Assembly (NCBI RefSeq): GCF_013282725.1 | Contig: NZ_CP054043.1 | Location: forward strand, 1,364,001-1,428,000 | Length of the DNA stretch: 64,000 nucleotides | Source: Yersinia mollaretii ATCC 43969 | GTDB taxonomy: Bacteria; Pseudomonadota; Gammaproteobacteria; Enterobacterales; Enterobacteriaceae | Direction of reading: 5' to 3' | In this document: positions 23,462-33,191 of the stretch, one piece after another | Numbering within the stretch: the stretch's first letter is position 1 | Layout of the letters: every line of letters begins with the position of its first letter | Program-made: the position numbers and the translations under genes | Notes under the pieces: generated by a model | Told to the model about the DNA's origin: nothing | Seen by the model: only the letters and a program-made list of their open reading frames with translations | Database searches by the model: none

Positions 23462-24169
23462 CTAGTCATGTATGGCTTTTAAAGCCGATGAAATTTTTGC
23501 TCGAAGAGAGGATGCTCGTAGACCATCGGTTGATATATGATTCTCTTGAATATACAGATCAATCATTTCTTTGATATGTTCGACACAAATAACATCACCC
23601 TTTTTCATCCATTTTGCGTTGTTTTGCTCATGTTTTTCTTTGGCCAATAAAGTTAACGTTATTCCAAGTAATTTATTTACATTAAATAGTTCTTCATCTT
23701 TTTTATATACACCCCTGTTGTTTTTTATTATTTGGAGGCCAAGTTTTTCTGCTTCACCACCAATAAAAGAGAGTAGCTTATTGTTTTTATTGCTTATTGC
23801 AATGTTTTGCACAGCCATACAGCATCTTTCAATTATAGCTTCAGGGGTTTCATCAGTATCAAGACAATTATATCCAATTGAGAAAATAAGATCTGATGAG
23901 ATCTTTTCACTGTCATCTACGGGGTGCGGAGAAGCTATATAATCGGTATATTTTGTTATTCTCTCTATTTTATTGGATTTGAATACTTCTTCTAAGGTTC
24001 TTTTAAGTCTCATTTTTATATGAGAAATAACTTCTAGTTTTTCTGTATCTATATCTCTTCTTAATAAGGTCGGAGATAGCCCAACCAGACACTTAGCTAT
24101 TTCATCGATAGTGATTGAGGGGAGAGTTGCAACCCTTTCAAACTCATTCATTTTTTGGAAGCTTTTCAT
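23462..24169 (-). CDS. Unknown protein translationally coupled to integrase B
   Basis: 235 residues, predicted soluble and largely helical, AT-rich. N-terminal segment LPSITIDEIAKCLVGLSPTLL may contain a short HTH-like helix pair; mid-region YIASPHPVDDSEKISSDLIFSIGY and C-terminal LRASSLRAKISSALKAIHD show no motif I recognise. Its start overlaps the integrase stop by four bases (ATGA), so it is co-translated with int. The slot just behind int is a cargo position in P4-like elements. Confidence 0.7.
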   Translation of the reverse strand: MKSFQKMNEFERVATLPSITIDEIAKCLVGLSPTLLRRDIDTEKLEVISHIKMRLKRTLEEVFKSNKIERITKYTDYIASPHPVDDSEKISSDLIFSIGYNCLDTDETPEAIIERCCMAVQNIAISNKNNKLLSFIGGEAEKLGLQIIKNNRGVYKKDEELFNVNKLLGITLTLLAKEKHEQNNAKWMKKGDVICVEHIKEMIDLYIQENHISTDGLRASSLRAKISSALKAIHD

Positions 24170-25398
24170 TTGCTATCTCGTTCCCTCGATTCTAATTTCA
24201 CTAGTTTATCTGCCCATAAAGTTAAGGCTTTTCTACGTTCGTCCAAATACTGATGTCTATTATAAATCCCTTCCACGCCTTTAATTCTATGATTTAAACA
24301 TCTTTCTGCAACGATAGGATCAACACCTAAAGATGCCAGATGAGTCCGGGCTGTTCGTCGGAAGTCATGGACAGTAAAGTTTTCTACACCCTGCATCTGT
24401 GTTTTTACTTTGGCTAAGGCTACAGGCAACGTGCTTTCTGCTATGTGGGGAATCATGCGGTTTTGCATTTTTCGGGCAGGCAGAACCCACTCACTATTAA
24501 ATGACATATCTTTAAGCTGTTGGAACCATGTTATGGCCACTGGAGGGAGTGGAATATCGATAGCGTCGCCGTTCTTGGTGCCAGTTAGGTGCCATATGGC
24601 ATTTTCTAAATCAATATCTTCCCACCTAGCTGCACATAGCTCCATCTTCCGGCAGCAGAGTAATAAGAGTAATTTCATTGTTAGCTCATTTTGGATACTG
24701 AAACCCTTTGCTAGCCTCATTGCAGCAAATAGCTGCTCTAGCTCACCAGTATCTAAATAGCGCTCTCTGGCCTTTTCCTGCCCGCCAGCATCGGATATAT
24801 CAAAGGCAGTTGTGGGGTTCACTTCAAGGATATGGCGCTTAATACCATAGTTAAATATTCGTCGCGTCCAGCGTAGTACATCGTTGGCCACTGTTGGCGC
24901 ACCTCTGGCTAGGATGCTTTGCAGCATATCGTCAATATGGCGGGGTTTTACTTCATCGGCTTTTAAGTGGCCAATGTTCGGATTAATGTCTTTATCAATC
25001 CGACGGCGGAGGATATCAGGGTGTTTCCATCTGCCTAATATCTGACGTTCAAAGTATTCCGTAGCTAAATGAGAAACCAACAACGCATTCTTATCAGACT
25101 CGATTTTTGCTAGTGCGTCAGCCTTACGCTCTTTCTTTTCTCCGGCCACGTCGTAACCCAAAGAAACACGAGCTGACAGTAACTTAATTGTTTCACGCGC
25201 TTTTGCCAGTGATAGTTCGGCATAAGAACCGATCCACATAGCCCGTGCTTTACCTGCGAAACGGTAGCGGAAACGCCATTTAGGTGAGGCGAAACTCTCT
25301 CGGTAGCAAAGATATAGTCCATTGCCGTCTGAGCGGCCCTCAAAGCGTTCTCCAGCCTTTAACCATGCTTTGATTTGTAAATCTGTTAACTTTCCCAT
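24166..25398 (-). CDS. Tyrosine integrase of satellite B
   Basis: 410 residues from ATG 25398 (MGKLTDLQIKAWL), the usual start of this family; the open frame extends 21 codons upstream without support. N-terminal arm-binding domain with WRFRYRFAGKAR; catalytic residues are Arg in CCRKMELC, HDFRRT, LNHR and Tyr in GIYNRHQYLDERR. It lies 180 bases inside the proximal att and reads away from yicC, so it should recombine the 28-bp yicC-derived repeats. Confidence 0.95.
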   Translation of the reverse strand: MGKLTDLQIKAWLKAGERFEGRSDGNGLYLCYRESFASPKWRFRYRFAGKARAMWIGSYAELSLAKARETIKLLSARVSLGYDVAGEKKERKADALAKIESDKNALLVSHLATEYFERQILGRWKHPDILRRRIDKDINPNIGHLKADEVKPRHIDDMLQSILARGAPTVANDVLRWTRRIFNYGIKRHILEVNPTTAFDISDAGGQEKARERYLDTGELEQLFAAMRLAKGFSIQNELTMKLLLLLCCRKMELCAARWEDIDLENAIWHLTGTKNGDAIDIPLPPVAITWFQQLKDMSFNSEWVLPARKMQNRMIPHIAESTLPVALAKVKTQMQGVENFTVHDFRRTARTHLASLGVDPIVAERCLNHRIKGVEGIYNRHQYLDERRKALTLWADKLVKLESRERDSK

Positions 25399-25521
25399 GT
25401 ATCCACACTGAGCCTTTCCTGTGTACCAAATACAGATGTACCAAAGAGTGAAATGGTACATGTCTTGGTACAGGGATTTAGTGAAATTTCATGGAATGAT
25501 ATGTGATGTGCTGAGATAAAG

Positions 25522-25544
25522 AAAGCCCGTAAGTTACGGGCTTT
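25522..25544 (-). terminator. Terminator now serving yicC, inside satellite B end
   Basis: AAAGCCCGTAA-G-TTACGGGCTTT, a perfect dyad, 38 bases after the yicC stop codon when read leftward. As it is internal to the att repeat, it was delivered by the satellite and replaces the displaced terminator at 13487-13506. Confidence 0.8.
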
Positions 25545-25576
25545 AAAGGAATTTTGCGACGCACTGAAATGCGGTG

Positions 25577-25604
25577 AGAAGTTACTCGATATTCTGAATC
25601 TGTT
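25577..25604. other. Proximal attachment site in the yicC 3' end
   Basis: 28 bases shared with 13540-13567 (two mismatches), covering the last seven codons and stop of yicC. The insertion regenerates an intact yicC C-terminus (REQIQNIE), the same strategy used by elements that target tRNA 3' ends. Confidence 0.85.
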
Positions 25605-26445
25605 CGCGCATCTGCTCGATGAGCACTTTTAGCTCGATGGCTGAGTTAGTGACTTCGGCATTGATCGATTTTGATGCTAGCGTATTCGACTCGCGGTTGA
25701 ATTCTTGCATCATAAAATCAAGGCGGCGGCCGACGGCCTCTTTCTTCTTCAGAATATTGTGCGTTTCTTTGACGTGCGCTTCGAGGCGATCCAGCTCTTC
25801 GGCGACATCAACACGCTGTGCCATCAGCACTAACTCTTGTTCCAGACGGGTATTTTCCAGCTGAACTTGGGCTTCTTCCAGCTTGTTTAATAGCCGCTCA
25901 CGTTGCCACTGCAAAATATTTGGCATGTGTGCACGCACTTTAACCACTTCCGCACTCACGCCATCAAGGCGCTGTTCGATCAGTGTTTTTAATGCCGCAC
26001 CTTCGGTCTCGCGGGAAATGATAAAGTCATCAAGGGCCACATCCAGCGCTTGCATCAGCTCTGTGCTGATGGCGTCCAAGTCTTGCTCTTCTGCCGACAT
26101 CACACCCGGCCAGCGCAAAACATCAAGCGGGTTGACCTCGCCTTCATCACTTTGCATTTTGACCCAATTCGCCGCTTCAACCAGCTGTTTAGCCAGTTTT
26201 TCGTTTAGGATCAGCGAACTTTGTGCCGTGGCGTCCAGTTCAAAACGCAGGCTACACTCAATCTTGCCGCGCGTCAGGCGGCTGCGGATACGTTCGCGGA
26301 TCACCGGTTCCAAGCTGCGGAACTGTTCTGGTAAGCGAATATAAGTTTCTAAATAGCGTTGGTTAACGGAACGCAGCTCCCAAGCTGCGCTGCCCCATTC
26401 ACCCTTAATGTCACGTCGAGCGTAGGCGGTCATGCTGCGGATCAT
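25582..26445 (-). CDS. yicC: YicC family endoribonuclease
   Basis: 287 residues, full length and close to E. coli YicC throughout (MIRSMTAYARRDIKGEWGS at the start, ELKVLIEQMREQIQ at the end). YicC is an endoribonuclease linked to sRNA (RyhB) turnover. Its conserved neighbour is rph, divergent here. The 3' end serves as the satellite attachment site, yet the protein end is unchanged. Confidence 0.97.
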   Translation of the reverse strand: MIRSMTAYARRDIKGEWGSAAWELRSVNQRYLETYIRLPEQFRSLEPVIRERIRSRLTRGKIECSLRFELDATAQSSLILNEKLAKQLVEAANWVKMQSDEGEVNPLDVLRWPGVMSAEEQDLDAISTELMQALDVALDDFIISRETEGAALKTLIEQRLDGVSAEVVKVRAHMPNILQWQRERLLNKLEEAQVQLENTRLEQELVLMAQRVDVAEELDRLEAHVKETHNILKKKEAVGRRLDFMMQEFNRESNTLASKSINAEVTNSAIELKVLIEQMREQIQNIE

Positions 26446-26573
26446 TGTGCGTACCCGTTTTAATCAAGAAAAGATGCAGGGATTATAGCCTCCGAGGCGC
26501 AGGCAGGATAGGCATTACATCACTAAGGCCGTATAATGCGCGACCAATATCGATTTAAAGCCGGAGAAAGCCC

Positions 26574-27290
26574 ATGCGTCCAGCAGACCGAGCAGCACAA
26601 CAAGTCCGCCCATTAACCCTAACCCGTAATTACACGAAACACGCTGAAGGTTCCGTGTTGGTTGAGTTTGGCGATACCAAAGTCTTGTGCACCGCCACGG
26701 TTGAAGAGGGTGTTCCGCGCTTTCTAAAAGGCCAAGGCCAAGGCTGGATTACCGCTGAATATGGCATGTTGCCGCGTTCTACCCATAGCCGTAATGCCCG
26801 CGAAGCCGCAAAAGGCAAGCAGGGCGGCCGGACATTGGAAATCCAGCGCCTGATCGCCCGTTCTTTGCGTGCGGCAGTGGATTTGAAGAAGCTGGGCGAG
26901 TTCACGATTACTTTAGACTGCGATGTTTTGCAGGCGGATGGAGGCACTCGTACCGCGTCAATCAGTGGGGCGTGTGTGGCTCTGGCTGATGCGCTGAATA
27001 AGTTGGTTGCTAGCGGCAAATTAAAAGCTAACCCAATGAAAGGACTAGTGGCGGCGGTTTCTGTCGGTATCGTGAAGGGCGAGGCCCTTTGTGATCTGGA
27101 GTATGTAGAGGACTCTGCGGCAGAAACGGATATGAATGTCGTCATGATGGAAGATGGCCGGATGATTGAGGTGCAAGGCACCGCAGAAGGCGAGCCGTTC
27201 AGTCATGAAGAGTTACTGGCGTTGCTGGCATTGGCTAGAGGGGGGATAGAGACTATCTTCCAGGCGCAGAAGGCGGCGTTAGCGGAATAA
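26574..27290 (+). CDS. rph: Ribonuclease PH
   Basis: 238 residues; phosphorolytic 3'-5' exoribonuclease trimming tRNA 3' ends. Starts [20 protein letters not shown]; contains the conserved HSRNAREA and [15 protein letters not shown] segments. Intact to the end (QAQKAALAE), unlike the frameshifted E. coli K-12 gene, so coupling to the downstream pyrE attenuator should be normal. Confidence 0.98.
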   Translation: MRPADRAAQQVRPLTLTRNYTKHAEGSVLVEFGDTKVLCTATVEEGVPRFLKGQGQGWITAEYGMLPRSTHSRNAREAAKGKQGGRTLEIQRLIARSLRAAVDLKKLGEFTITLDCDVLQADGGTRTASISGACVALADALNKLVASGKLKANPMKGLVAAVSVGIVKGEALCDLEYVEDSAAETDMNVVMMEDGRMIEVQGTAEGEPFSHEELLALLALARGGIETIFQAQKAALAE

Positions 27291-27297
27291 TTGATTT

Positions 27298-27324
27298 AGG
27301 CGGCTTGCTAGTCGCCTTTTTTTT
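27298..27324 (+). terminator. pyrE attenuator
   Basis: AGGCGGC-TTGCTA-GTCGCCT with an eight-T tail, eight bases after the rph stop. In enterobacteria pyrE is controlled by UTP-dependent coupling of translation of rph to this attenuator; position and structure match. Confidence 0.85.
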
Positions 27325-27401
27325 GCCTGCAATTTGAGGCAGCTAAATTATAAACCCAGTGATTAACGAAAGCGGTCACAATCTGGAGAGGAGAAGTCCC
27401 C

Positions 27402-28055
27402 ATGAAAGCCTATCAGCGCGAGTTTATTGAGTTTGCGCTTAACAAGCAGGTGTTGAAGTTCGGCGAATTTACCCTGAAGTCTGGGCGAATTAGCCCCTAT
27501 TTCTTTAATGCAGGATTGTTTAATACCGGGCTTGATCTGGCAAAACTCGGGCGTTTCTACGCCGCTGCATTAATGGATTGTGGCGTGGAGTTCGATCTGT
27601 TATTCGGGCCAGCCTATAAAGGGATTCCGATTGCGACTACTACCGCTGTTGCTTTGGCGGAACACCATGAGCGCGATGTCCCTTACTGCTTTAACCGCAA
27701 AGAAGCAAAAGGCCACGGCGAGGGTGGCAGCTTGGTGGGTAGCCCGTTACAAGGCCGAGTCATGCTGGTTGATGATGTCATTACCGCTGGTACTGCAATT
27801 CGTGAATCAATGGAAATCATTAATGCGCAGGGCGCGACACTGGCTGGCGTCATGATTTCATTGGATCGTCAAGAACGTGGCTGTGGTGAAATCTCAGCAA
27901 TTCAAGAAGTTGAACGTGATTATCATTGCAAAGTGATCTCTATTGTTACTCTGGGTGATGTGGTCAGTTATCTGGAAGAGAAGCCGGAAATGGCCGATCA
28001 TCTGGCGGCGGTACATCGCTATCGCGAGCAGTATGGGATCACGCTTCCTCGTTGA
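27402..28055 (+). CDS. pyrE: Orotate phosphoribosyltransferase
   Basis: 217 residues; converts orotate and PRPP to OMP in pyrimidine synthesis. The PRPP-binding loop [13 protein letters not shown] and the start [20 protein letters not shown] match E. coli PyrE. Preceded by GGAGAGGAG. Four residues longer at the C-terminus (YGITLPR). In E. coli slmA follows; here it does not. Confidence 0.98.
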   Translation: MKAYQREFIEFALNKQVLKFGEFTLKSGRISPYFFNAGLFNTGLDLAKLGRFYAAALMDCGVEFDLLFGPAYKGIPIATTTAVALAEHHERDVPYCFNRKEAKGHGEGGSLVGSPLQGRVMLVDDVITAGTAIRESMEIINAQGATLAGVMISLDRQERGCGEISAIQEVERDYHCKVISIVTLGDVVSYLEEKPEMADHLAAVHRYREQYGITLPR

Positions 28056-28080
28056 TCATCAGTCGTCACGGCTGAGTCTT

Positions 28081-28120
28081 GTGCCGCACTTCTCCTTTTG
28101 GGAGCGGTGCGGCACGATTT
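28081..28120 (+). terminator. Terminator after pyrE
   Basis: GTGCCGCAC (28081-28089) pairs with GTGCGGCAC (28107-28115), followed by GATTTTTG. The remainder of the gap up to 28488 is the dctA leader; no gene seen. Confidence 0.8.
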
Positions 28121-28488
28121 TTGGCTTCTTTGAGATTTACCCCCCAAAAATGCGAGTCATCTCTGTTATTGATTGAAGAAATCGTGCAACAAAACGCCCG
28201 TCCTTTCCCCGCGTCCCCTGTTAATTGCCGTTTTTTTATCCATCCTCATCGTTAATCATTTTGGGTTAATTGTCTGGTTGATCTCACTGCCTTTCTCTTG
28301 TTGCGTCCGCTTGAAGCGTTTCAGTTCTTAATTTCGAGCGAAGGGTGCAATCCAGTGCAACTAATAATTTCCATATTGTTATGAGGGTGTTATTTTCCGC
28401 GCAAGCACGGATAAAAAAGAAGTGTCACTCAATCATCACCGAGAACAAAGCGACAGGCTGCCGTGTATTTCTCCAAAAGGACATAGTT

Positions 28489-29784
28489 ATGAAAGCGTCA
28501 ATATTTAAAAGTCTTTATTTTCAGGTGTTAACGGCGATTACTCTGGGCGTCTTGTTAGGTCATTTCTACCCTGATCTCGGCGCTCAGATGAAACCACTGG
28601 GTGATGGATTTGTTAAACTAATTAAAATGATTATCGCACCCGTGATTTTCTGTACTGTTGTGACGGGCATCGCGGGCATGGAAAGTATGAAGGCGGTTGG
28701 CCGTACCGGCGCGATAGCCTTGCTCTATTTTGAGATTGTCAGCACCATCGCACTACTGATTGGTCTGGTGATTGTAAACGTGGTGCAACCCGGTGCCGGT
28801 ATGAATATCGACCCGGCGACACTGGATGCCAAAGCGGTTGCACTCTATGCCGAGCAAGCCTCGCAGCAAGGGATTGTGCCGTTCTTGCTTGATATCATCC
28901 CCGGCAGTGTCGTGGGAGCTTTTGCCAGCGGCAATATCCTGCAAGTATTACTGTTTGCTGTGTTGTTCGGCTTTGCCCTGCACCGTCTGGGTGAGAAAGG
29001 CCAGATCATCTTTAATGTTATCGAGAGCTTCTCCCGCGTTATTTTCGGTATCATCAACATGATCATGCGCTTAGCGCCAATCGGTGCCTTCGGGGCGATG
29101 GCCTTTACCATCGGCAAATATGGCGTGGGCAGCTTGGTGCAACTGGGGCAGTTGATCATTTGCTTCTACGCCACCTGTATCCTGTTTGTGGTGGTCGTGC
29201 TTGGCTCGATTGCGAAATTTAACGGCTTCAATATCTTCAAGTTTATTCGCTACATCAAAGAAGAGTTGCTGATTGTGTTGGGCACCTCATCTTCTGAATC
29301 CGTACTACCGCGCATGTTGGATAAGATGGAGAAGGCGGGCTGTAAGAAGTCCGTGGTGGGGTTGGTTATTCCGACCGGCTACTCATTTAACCTTGATGGC
29401 ACCTCTATTTATCTGACCATGGCGGCGGTATTTATCGCGCAAGCCACCAATACCCATATGGATGTGATTCATCAGGTCACATTATTGGTGGTGCTATTGC
29501 TCTCCTCGAAAGGAGCAGCAGGGGTGACAGGCAGTGGTTTTATTGTGTTAGCCGCCACCATTTCTGCGGTTGGGCACTTACCGCTGGCGGGCTTGGCGCT
29601 GATCCTGGGTATCGATCGCTTTATGTCAGAAGCCCGTGCGCTGACTAATTTGGTGGGTAATGGTGTTGCAACCATCGTGGTTGCCAAATGGTGCAACCAG
29701 CTCGATAACGATCAGTTGCAAGCCGTGTTATCCAATAAAACACCCCCGAATAGTGAGATGAAGAGCAGTATTTCTTCTTCTTGA
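28489..29784 (+). CDS. dctA: C4-dicarboxylate:proton symporter DctA
   Basis: 431 residues in the glutamate/aspartate transporter fold, inner membrane. ATG 28489 ([14 protein letters not shown]) has AAAAGGAC upstream; the longer frame from 28345 is not conserved. Family signatures: [38 protein letters not shown] and [18 protein letters not shown] segments. Imports succinate, fumarate and malate aerobically. E. coli has the same neighbour, yhjJ, on this side. Confidence 0.97.
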   Translation: MKASIFKSLYFQVLTAITLGVLLGHFYPDLGAQMKPLGDGFVKLIKMIIAPVIFCTVVTGIAGMESMKAVGRTGAIALLYFEIVSTIALLIGLVIVNVVQPGAGMNIDPATLDAKAVALYAEQASQQGIVPFLLDIIPGSVVGAFASGNILQVLLFAVLFGFALHRLGEKGQIIFNVIESFSRVIFGIINMIMRLAPIGAFGAMAFTIGKYGVGSLVQLGQLIICFYATCILFVVVVLGSIAKFNGFNIFKFIRYIKEELLIVLGTSSSESVLPRMLDKMEKAGCKKSVVGLVIPTGYSFNLDGTSIYLTMAAVFIAQATNTHMDVIHQVTLLVVLLLSSKGAAGVTGSGFIVLAATISAVGHLPLAGLALILGIDRFMSEARALTNLVGNGVATIVVAKWCNQLDNDQLQAVLSNKTPPNSEMKSSISSS

Positions 29785-29821
29785 TCGACGCGAAACAAAA
29801 ATTCAGACATTTCACATAAAA

Positions 29822-29850
29822 ACTGCCAGTGGCTCGCTGTCACTGGCAGT
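29822..29850. other. Inverted repeat downstream of dctA
   Basis: ACTGCCAGTG (29822-29831) pairs with CACTGGCAGT (29841-29850). No T-run follows, so a transcript-end stabilising hairpin rather than a classical terminator. The stretch 29785-30111 otherwise holds only the yhjJ promoter area. Confidence 0.6.
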
Positions 29851-30111
29851 ACCTTCACAAAATAAGTCCCCGATCCCCGTTTTCTTGTATTAATTACCCT
29901 TTAGATACTATTTTTTACTCTGATGAGTGACATCCGCAAAAGCATGCGGTCTAACAGAATGGTACACTCCTATCGCTGGTTTTTACGGTGACGTTGACCA
30001 TTGATTTTTCACTCAATAATGATGACATAGCGATGGGTTTTTAAACGCACGAGTGGCTTATGTGAAATTGTATCGTTTTAAAATTGGATAGATTATTAAG
30101 TAGGGGTTCAC

Positions 30112-31614
30112 ATGCAGGGCACCAGAATTCGTCTTATAGTTGGTGGATTATTGTTGGCTGCCGCCAGCAGTAATGTGCAGGCTGAAGCACTACAACCCGA
30201 TCCCGCATGGCAGCAGGGGAAGCTAGAAAACGGGTTTTCATGGCAGTTGCTGGCGACGCCGCAGCGCCCAAGCGATCGGATCGAGTTACGTCTGGTCGTC
30301 AATACTGGCTCATTATCAGAAAGCACGCAGCAAGTTGGCTTTGCCCATCTGTTGCCGCGTCTGGCATTAATGAGCAGCGTGAGCTTTACGCCCGCCCAAC
30401 TTCAGTCGCTGTGGCAGCAAGGGGTCGATAACGAGCGCCCGTTGCCACCGGCCATTACATCTTATGATTTCACCTTATACAGCCTTAGCTTGCCCAATAA
30501 CCGCCCTGACCTGATGAAGGAAGCGCTGGCCTGGTTATCTGATACCAGCGGCAAACTGGCTGTCAATGAACAAACGGTTAATGCCGCGCTGAATAGTGCG
30601 ACCGACCCTATTGCCACTTTCCCGCAAAATATTCAGGAACCTTGGTGGCGTTATCGGCTTAAAGGCTCCTCATTGATTGGGCATGATCCGGGCCAGCCCG
30701 TGGCACAACCCGTTGATGTCGAGAAGCTAAAACAGTTTTATGAGCAGTGGTACACCCCGGATGCCATGACGTTGTATGTGGTAGGGAATGTGGATAGCCG
30801 CAGTATCGCTGCTCAAATCAGCAAAACATTCTCGGAGCTGAAAGGGAAACGCACGACACCTGCGCCAGTGGCGATGTTAGCGCCATTGCCGCCAGAACCG
30901 GTGAGTCTGATGGGCGAACAGGCCACGCAAGATACATTATCGCTGATGTGGGATACCCCATGGCATCCGATTCAGGACTCCATCGCGTTAAGCCGTTACT
31001 GGCGCAGTGATTTAGCGCGTGAGGCACTGTTCTGGCATATCCAGCAAGTGCTGGAAAAAAGTGATCAGAAGAACCTGAAGCTGGGCTTTGATTGTCGGGT
31101 GCAATATCAGCGCGCTCAATGTGCTATTCACTTGAATACGCCGACAGAGAACCTGACACCGGGGATGACTTTTGTGGCCCGCGAACTGGCAGGATTACGC
31201 ACCAATGGCCTGAGTCAGGCTGAATTTGATGCATTAATGGCGCAGAAAAATGATCAGCTCAGCAAGCTGTTTGCTACCTATGCCCGCACGGATACCGACA
31301 TTCTGATGAGCCAACGTCTGCGTTCACAGCAGAGTGGCGTAGTGGATATCGCCCCAGAGCAGTATCAAAAGCTCCGGCAGGCATTCTTGTCGGGTTTGAC
31401 GCTGGCAGAGTTGAATCAGGAGTTGAAACAGCAGTTATCGCAAGATACCACACTGATTCTGACACAACCGAAAGGCGAGCCGGAAGTGAATGTGAAGGCG
31501 TTGCAGGAGGCGTATAACGCGATTATGACGCCGCACACTGTGGTGCCTGAGGATGCTGTGCCAGTGGCAAGTGCAGCGGAGACGGCACCGCCGACACCTA
31601 CGACAGCACAGTAA
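30112..31614 (+). CDS. yhjJ: M16-fold periplasmic protein YhjJ, zinc motif missing
   Basis: 500 residues with a signal peptide (cleavage after SSNVQA). M16 insulinase-like fold, but the HxxEH zinc box is replaced by HLLPRL in VGFAHLLPRLALM, so it cannot bind zinc in the usual way and is probably a non-catalytic partner or chaperone. The second half has the M16 C-domain (WDTPWHPIQDSIALS). A Pro/Ala-rich tail ends it (TAPPTPTTAQ). Neighbours dctA and kdgK as in E. coli. Confidence 0.92.
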   Translation: MQGTRIRLIVGGLLLAAASSNVQAEALQPDPAWQQGKLENGFSWQLLATPQRPSDRIELRLVVNTGSLSESTQQVGFAHLLPRLALMSSVSFTPAQLQSLWQQGVDNERPLPPAITSYDFTLYSLSLPNNRPDLMKEALAWLSDTSGKLAVNEQTVNAALNSATDPIATFPQNIQEPWWRYRLKGSSLIGHDPGQPVAQPVDVEKLKQFYEQWYTPDAMTLYVVGNVDSRSIAAQISKTFSELKGKRTTPAPVAMLAPLPPEPVSLMGEQATQDTLSLMWDTPWHPIQDSIALSRYWRSDLAREALFWHIQQVLEKSDQKNLKLGFDCRVQYQRAQCAIHLNTPTENLTPGMTFVARELAGLRTNGLSQAEFDALMAQKNDQLSKLFATYARTDTDILMSQRLRSQQSGVVDIAPEQYQKLRQAFLSGLTLAELNQELKQQLSQDTTLILTQPKGEPEVNVKALQEAYNAIMTPHTVVPEDAVPVASAAETAPPTPTTAQ

Positions 31615-31621
31615 TTAAATC

Positions 31622-31645
31622 GCCCGGACGCGGTATGCTCCGGGC
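31622..31645. terminator. Bidirectional terminator between yhjJ and kdgK
   Basis: GCCCGGA-N10-TCCGGGC followed by TTATT, placed in the 55-base gap between the convergent genes. Confidence 0.7.
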
Positions 31646-31669
31646 TTATTGCTGTCATTGCTGAGTCAA

Positions 31670-32614
31670 TCAGACCGCAGGCATGGCCGCCAGTGGGATG
31701 ATGGCACCACGATACTGAATCACTGTGCTGGCGGTTAAATGGCCACGCACAGCTGCGTCGTGGGCGCTGCCACCGGTCAGTCGAACCGCCAGATAACCGG
31801 CACTGAAGGAGTCTCCGGCTGCCGTGGTATCCACTACTTTCTCTTTCGGTAGTTTGACCGCCGGAACATCGTATTGCTGGGCTTCAAAGCCCTCTTTGAC
31901 CCAGACGATGCAAGAGTCTGCGCCGCGCTTGATAATAATCTCACTCACACCTAATGCTTGAGTGCGATCAATCACCTGCTCCAATGGCTTCTCGCCCCAC
32001 AGCATATCTTCATCATCTAGGGTCAGGAAGGCGATATCCGTACAGGCCAGCATGTCGCGGTAGGCTTCCTGCGTCTCTTCTTTGCTCTGCCACAGACGCG
32101 GGCGGTAGTTGTTATCAAAGATAACTTTGCCGCCATTTGCACGACAGGCGCGCAGCAACTTCAGTAAACGTTGGCGTGAAGCGCTGTCCAGAATCGCCAA
32201 ACTGATGCCGCTGAGATAGAGATAATCAAACTTCTCCAAACGCTGACAGATCTCATCCGCCGCCGGGCTAGTCAGCCAGAAACGGGCGGCAGCATCATTG
32301 CGCCAGTAATAGAAGGTGCGCTCACCAGTGCTGTCGGTTTCGATGAAATAGAGCCCCGGTAACTTATTATCCATGCGCTGAATCAGGTCGGTGTGGATCT
32401 TCTCCTGCTGCCAAGCGCTCAGCATCTCTTCGCTAAAGCTGTCCGTGCCCAGTGCAGTGACGTAATGCACATTCAAGGCTTGCTCTGAAACTTGACGGGC
32501 AACATACACCGCTGTATTCAGCGTATCACCGCCAAAACCTCGGCTAAGGTCGGAACCTTTTTGTGATAGTTCAATCATGCATTCGCCGATAACGGCAATA
32601 TTTTTGCTGGTCAT
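31670..32614 (-). CDS. kdgK: 2-dehydro-3-deoxygluconokinase
   Basis: 314 residues, PfkB family sugar kinase phosphorylating KDG in pectin/hexuronate breakdown. N-terminal GFGGDTLNTAVYVARQ and C-terminal VDTTAAGDSFSAGYL (anion hole and catalytic Asp) are present. Between yhjJ and pdeH as in E. coli. Confidence 0.97.
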   Translation of the reverse strand: MTSKNIAVIGECMIELSQKGSDLSRGFGGDTLNTAVYVARQVSEQALNVHYVTALGTDSFSEEMLSAWQQEKIHTDLIQRMDNKLPGLYFIETDSTGERTFYYWRNDAAARFWLTSPAADEICQRLEKFDYLYLSGISLAILDSASRQRLLKLLRACRANGGKVIFDNNYRPRLWQSKEETQEAYRDMLACTDIAFLTLDDEDMLWGEKPLEQVIDRTQALGVSEIIIKRGADSCIVWVKEGFEAQQYDVPAVKLPKEKVVDTTAAGDSFSAGYLAVRLTGGSAHDAAVRGHLTASTVIQYRGAIIPLAAMPAV

Positions 32615-32772
32615 GGAGAGCTGGCCTATTCCTGAATGTGTGTCTGTGATGGGAGTGGTTTAGGCTAGTCTCACTGCTGGCTAAGCTAGAGTCAATAGTA
32701 TTAAAACGACGTTTTAAATTTTTTATGATGTAGGTCGGGAAACTGACAAGTTTCCCGCTGTTCCGAGCAGAA

Positions 32773-32973
32773 TTATGACGATTTTCGCAGGTCGGTGACA
32801 CTCTGACCACCCACACCCCAGTTGTCGGTCTCCACTTCATCAATCACCACCACAGTCGTCGCCGGGTTTTTGCCCAAAGTATCGACTAACAGTTGTGTGA
32901 CGCCCGCGATCAGCTGTTTTTTCTGTTCCGCCGTCGCCCCTTCGCGAGTAATTTTAATATTTACATAAGGCAT
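32773..32973 (-). CDS. 4-oxalocrotonate tautomerase family protein
   Basis: 66 residues. ATG at 32973 with GGAGATGA upstream; the frame extends further but only this start exposes Pro1 (MPYVNIKIT) after Met removal, the catalytic base. GATAEQKKQLIAGVTQLLVD and VVVIDEVETDNWGVGG are typical. Substrate unknown. It is an insertion between kdgK and pdeH relative to E. coli. Confidence 0.92.
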   Translation of the reverse strand: MPYVNIKITREGATAEQKKQLIAGVTQLLVDTLGKNPATTVVVIDEVETDNWGVGGQSVTDLRKSS

Positions 32974-33191
32974 ATTCATCTCCATTAAGAGTAATGGCAT
33001 TATTGAGTTAAGTAATATAGATGGCTTAAATGTGCCGCGCCAGTGCGTCAAGGAGCAATAATCTGTCATGCCGCAATATAAAGTTCTGGTCACACGAGTC
33101 GATAACATCTCCAGAAGGAATCACCTTTACCACAGAATGTCTGCGGATTGGCGGCAATACACACTGCCATTACTGTCTGATGTCCTGAAAC

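Noticed and set aside
28345..28488. Extended N-terminus of DctA
   Set aside because: Not conserved; the ATG at 28489 has a good ribosome site and matches E. coli DctA from the first residue.
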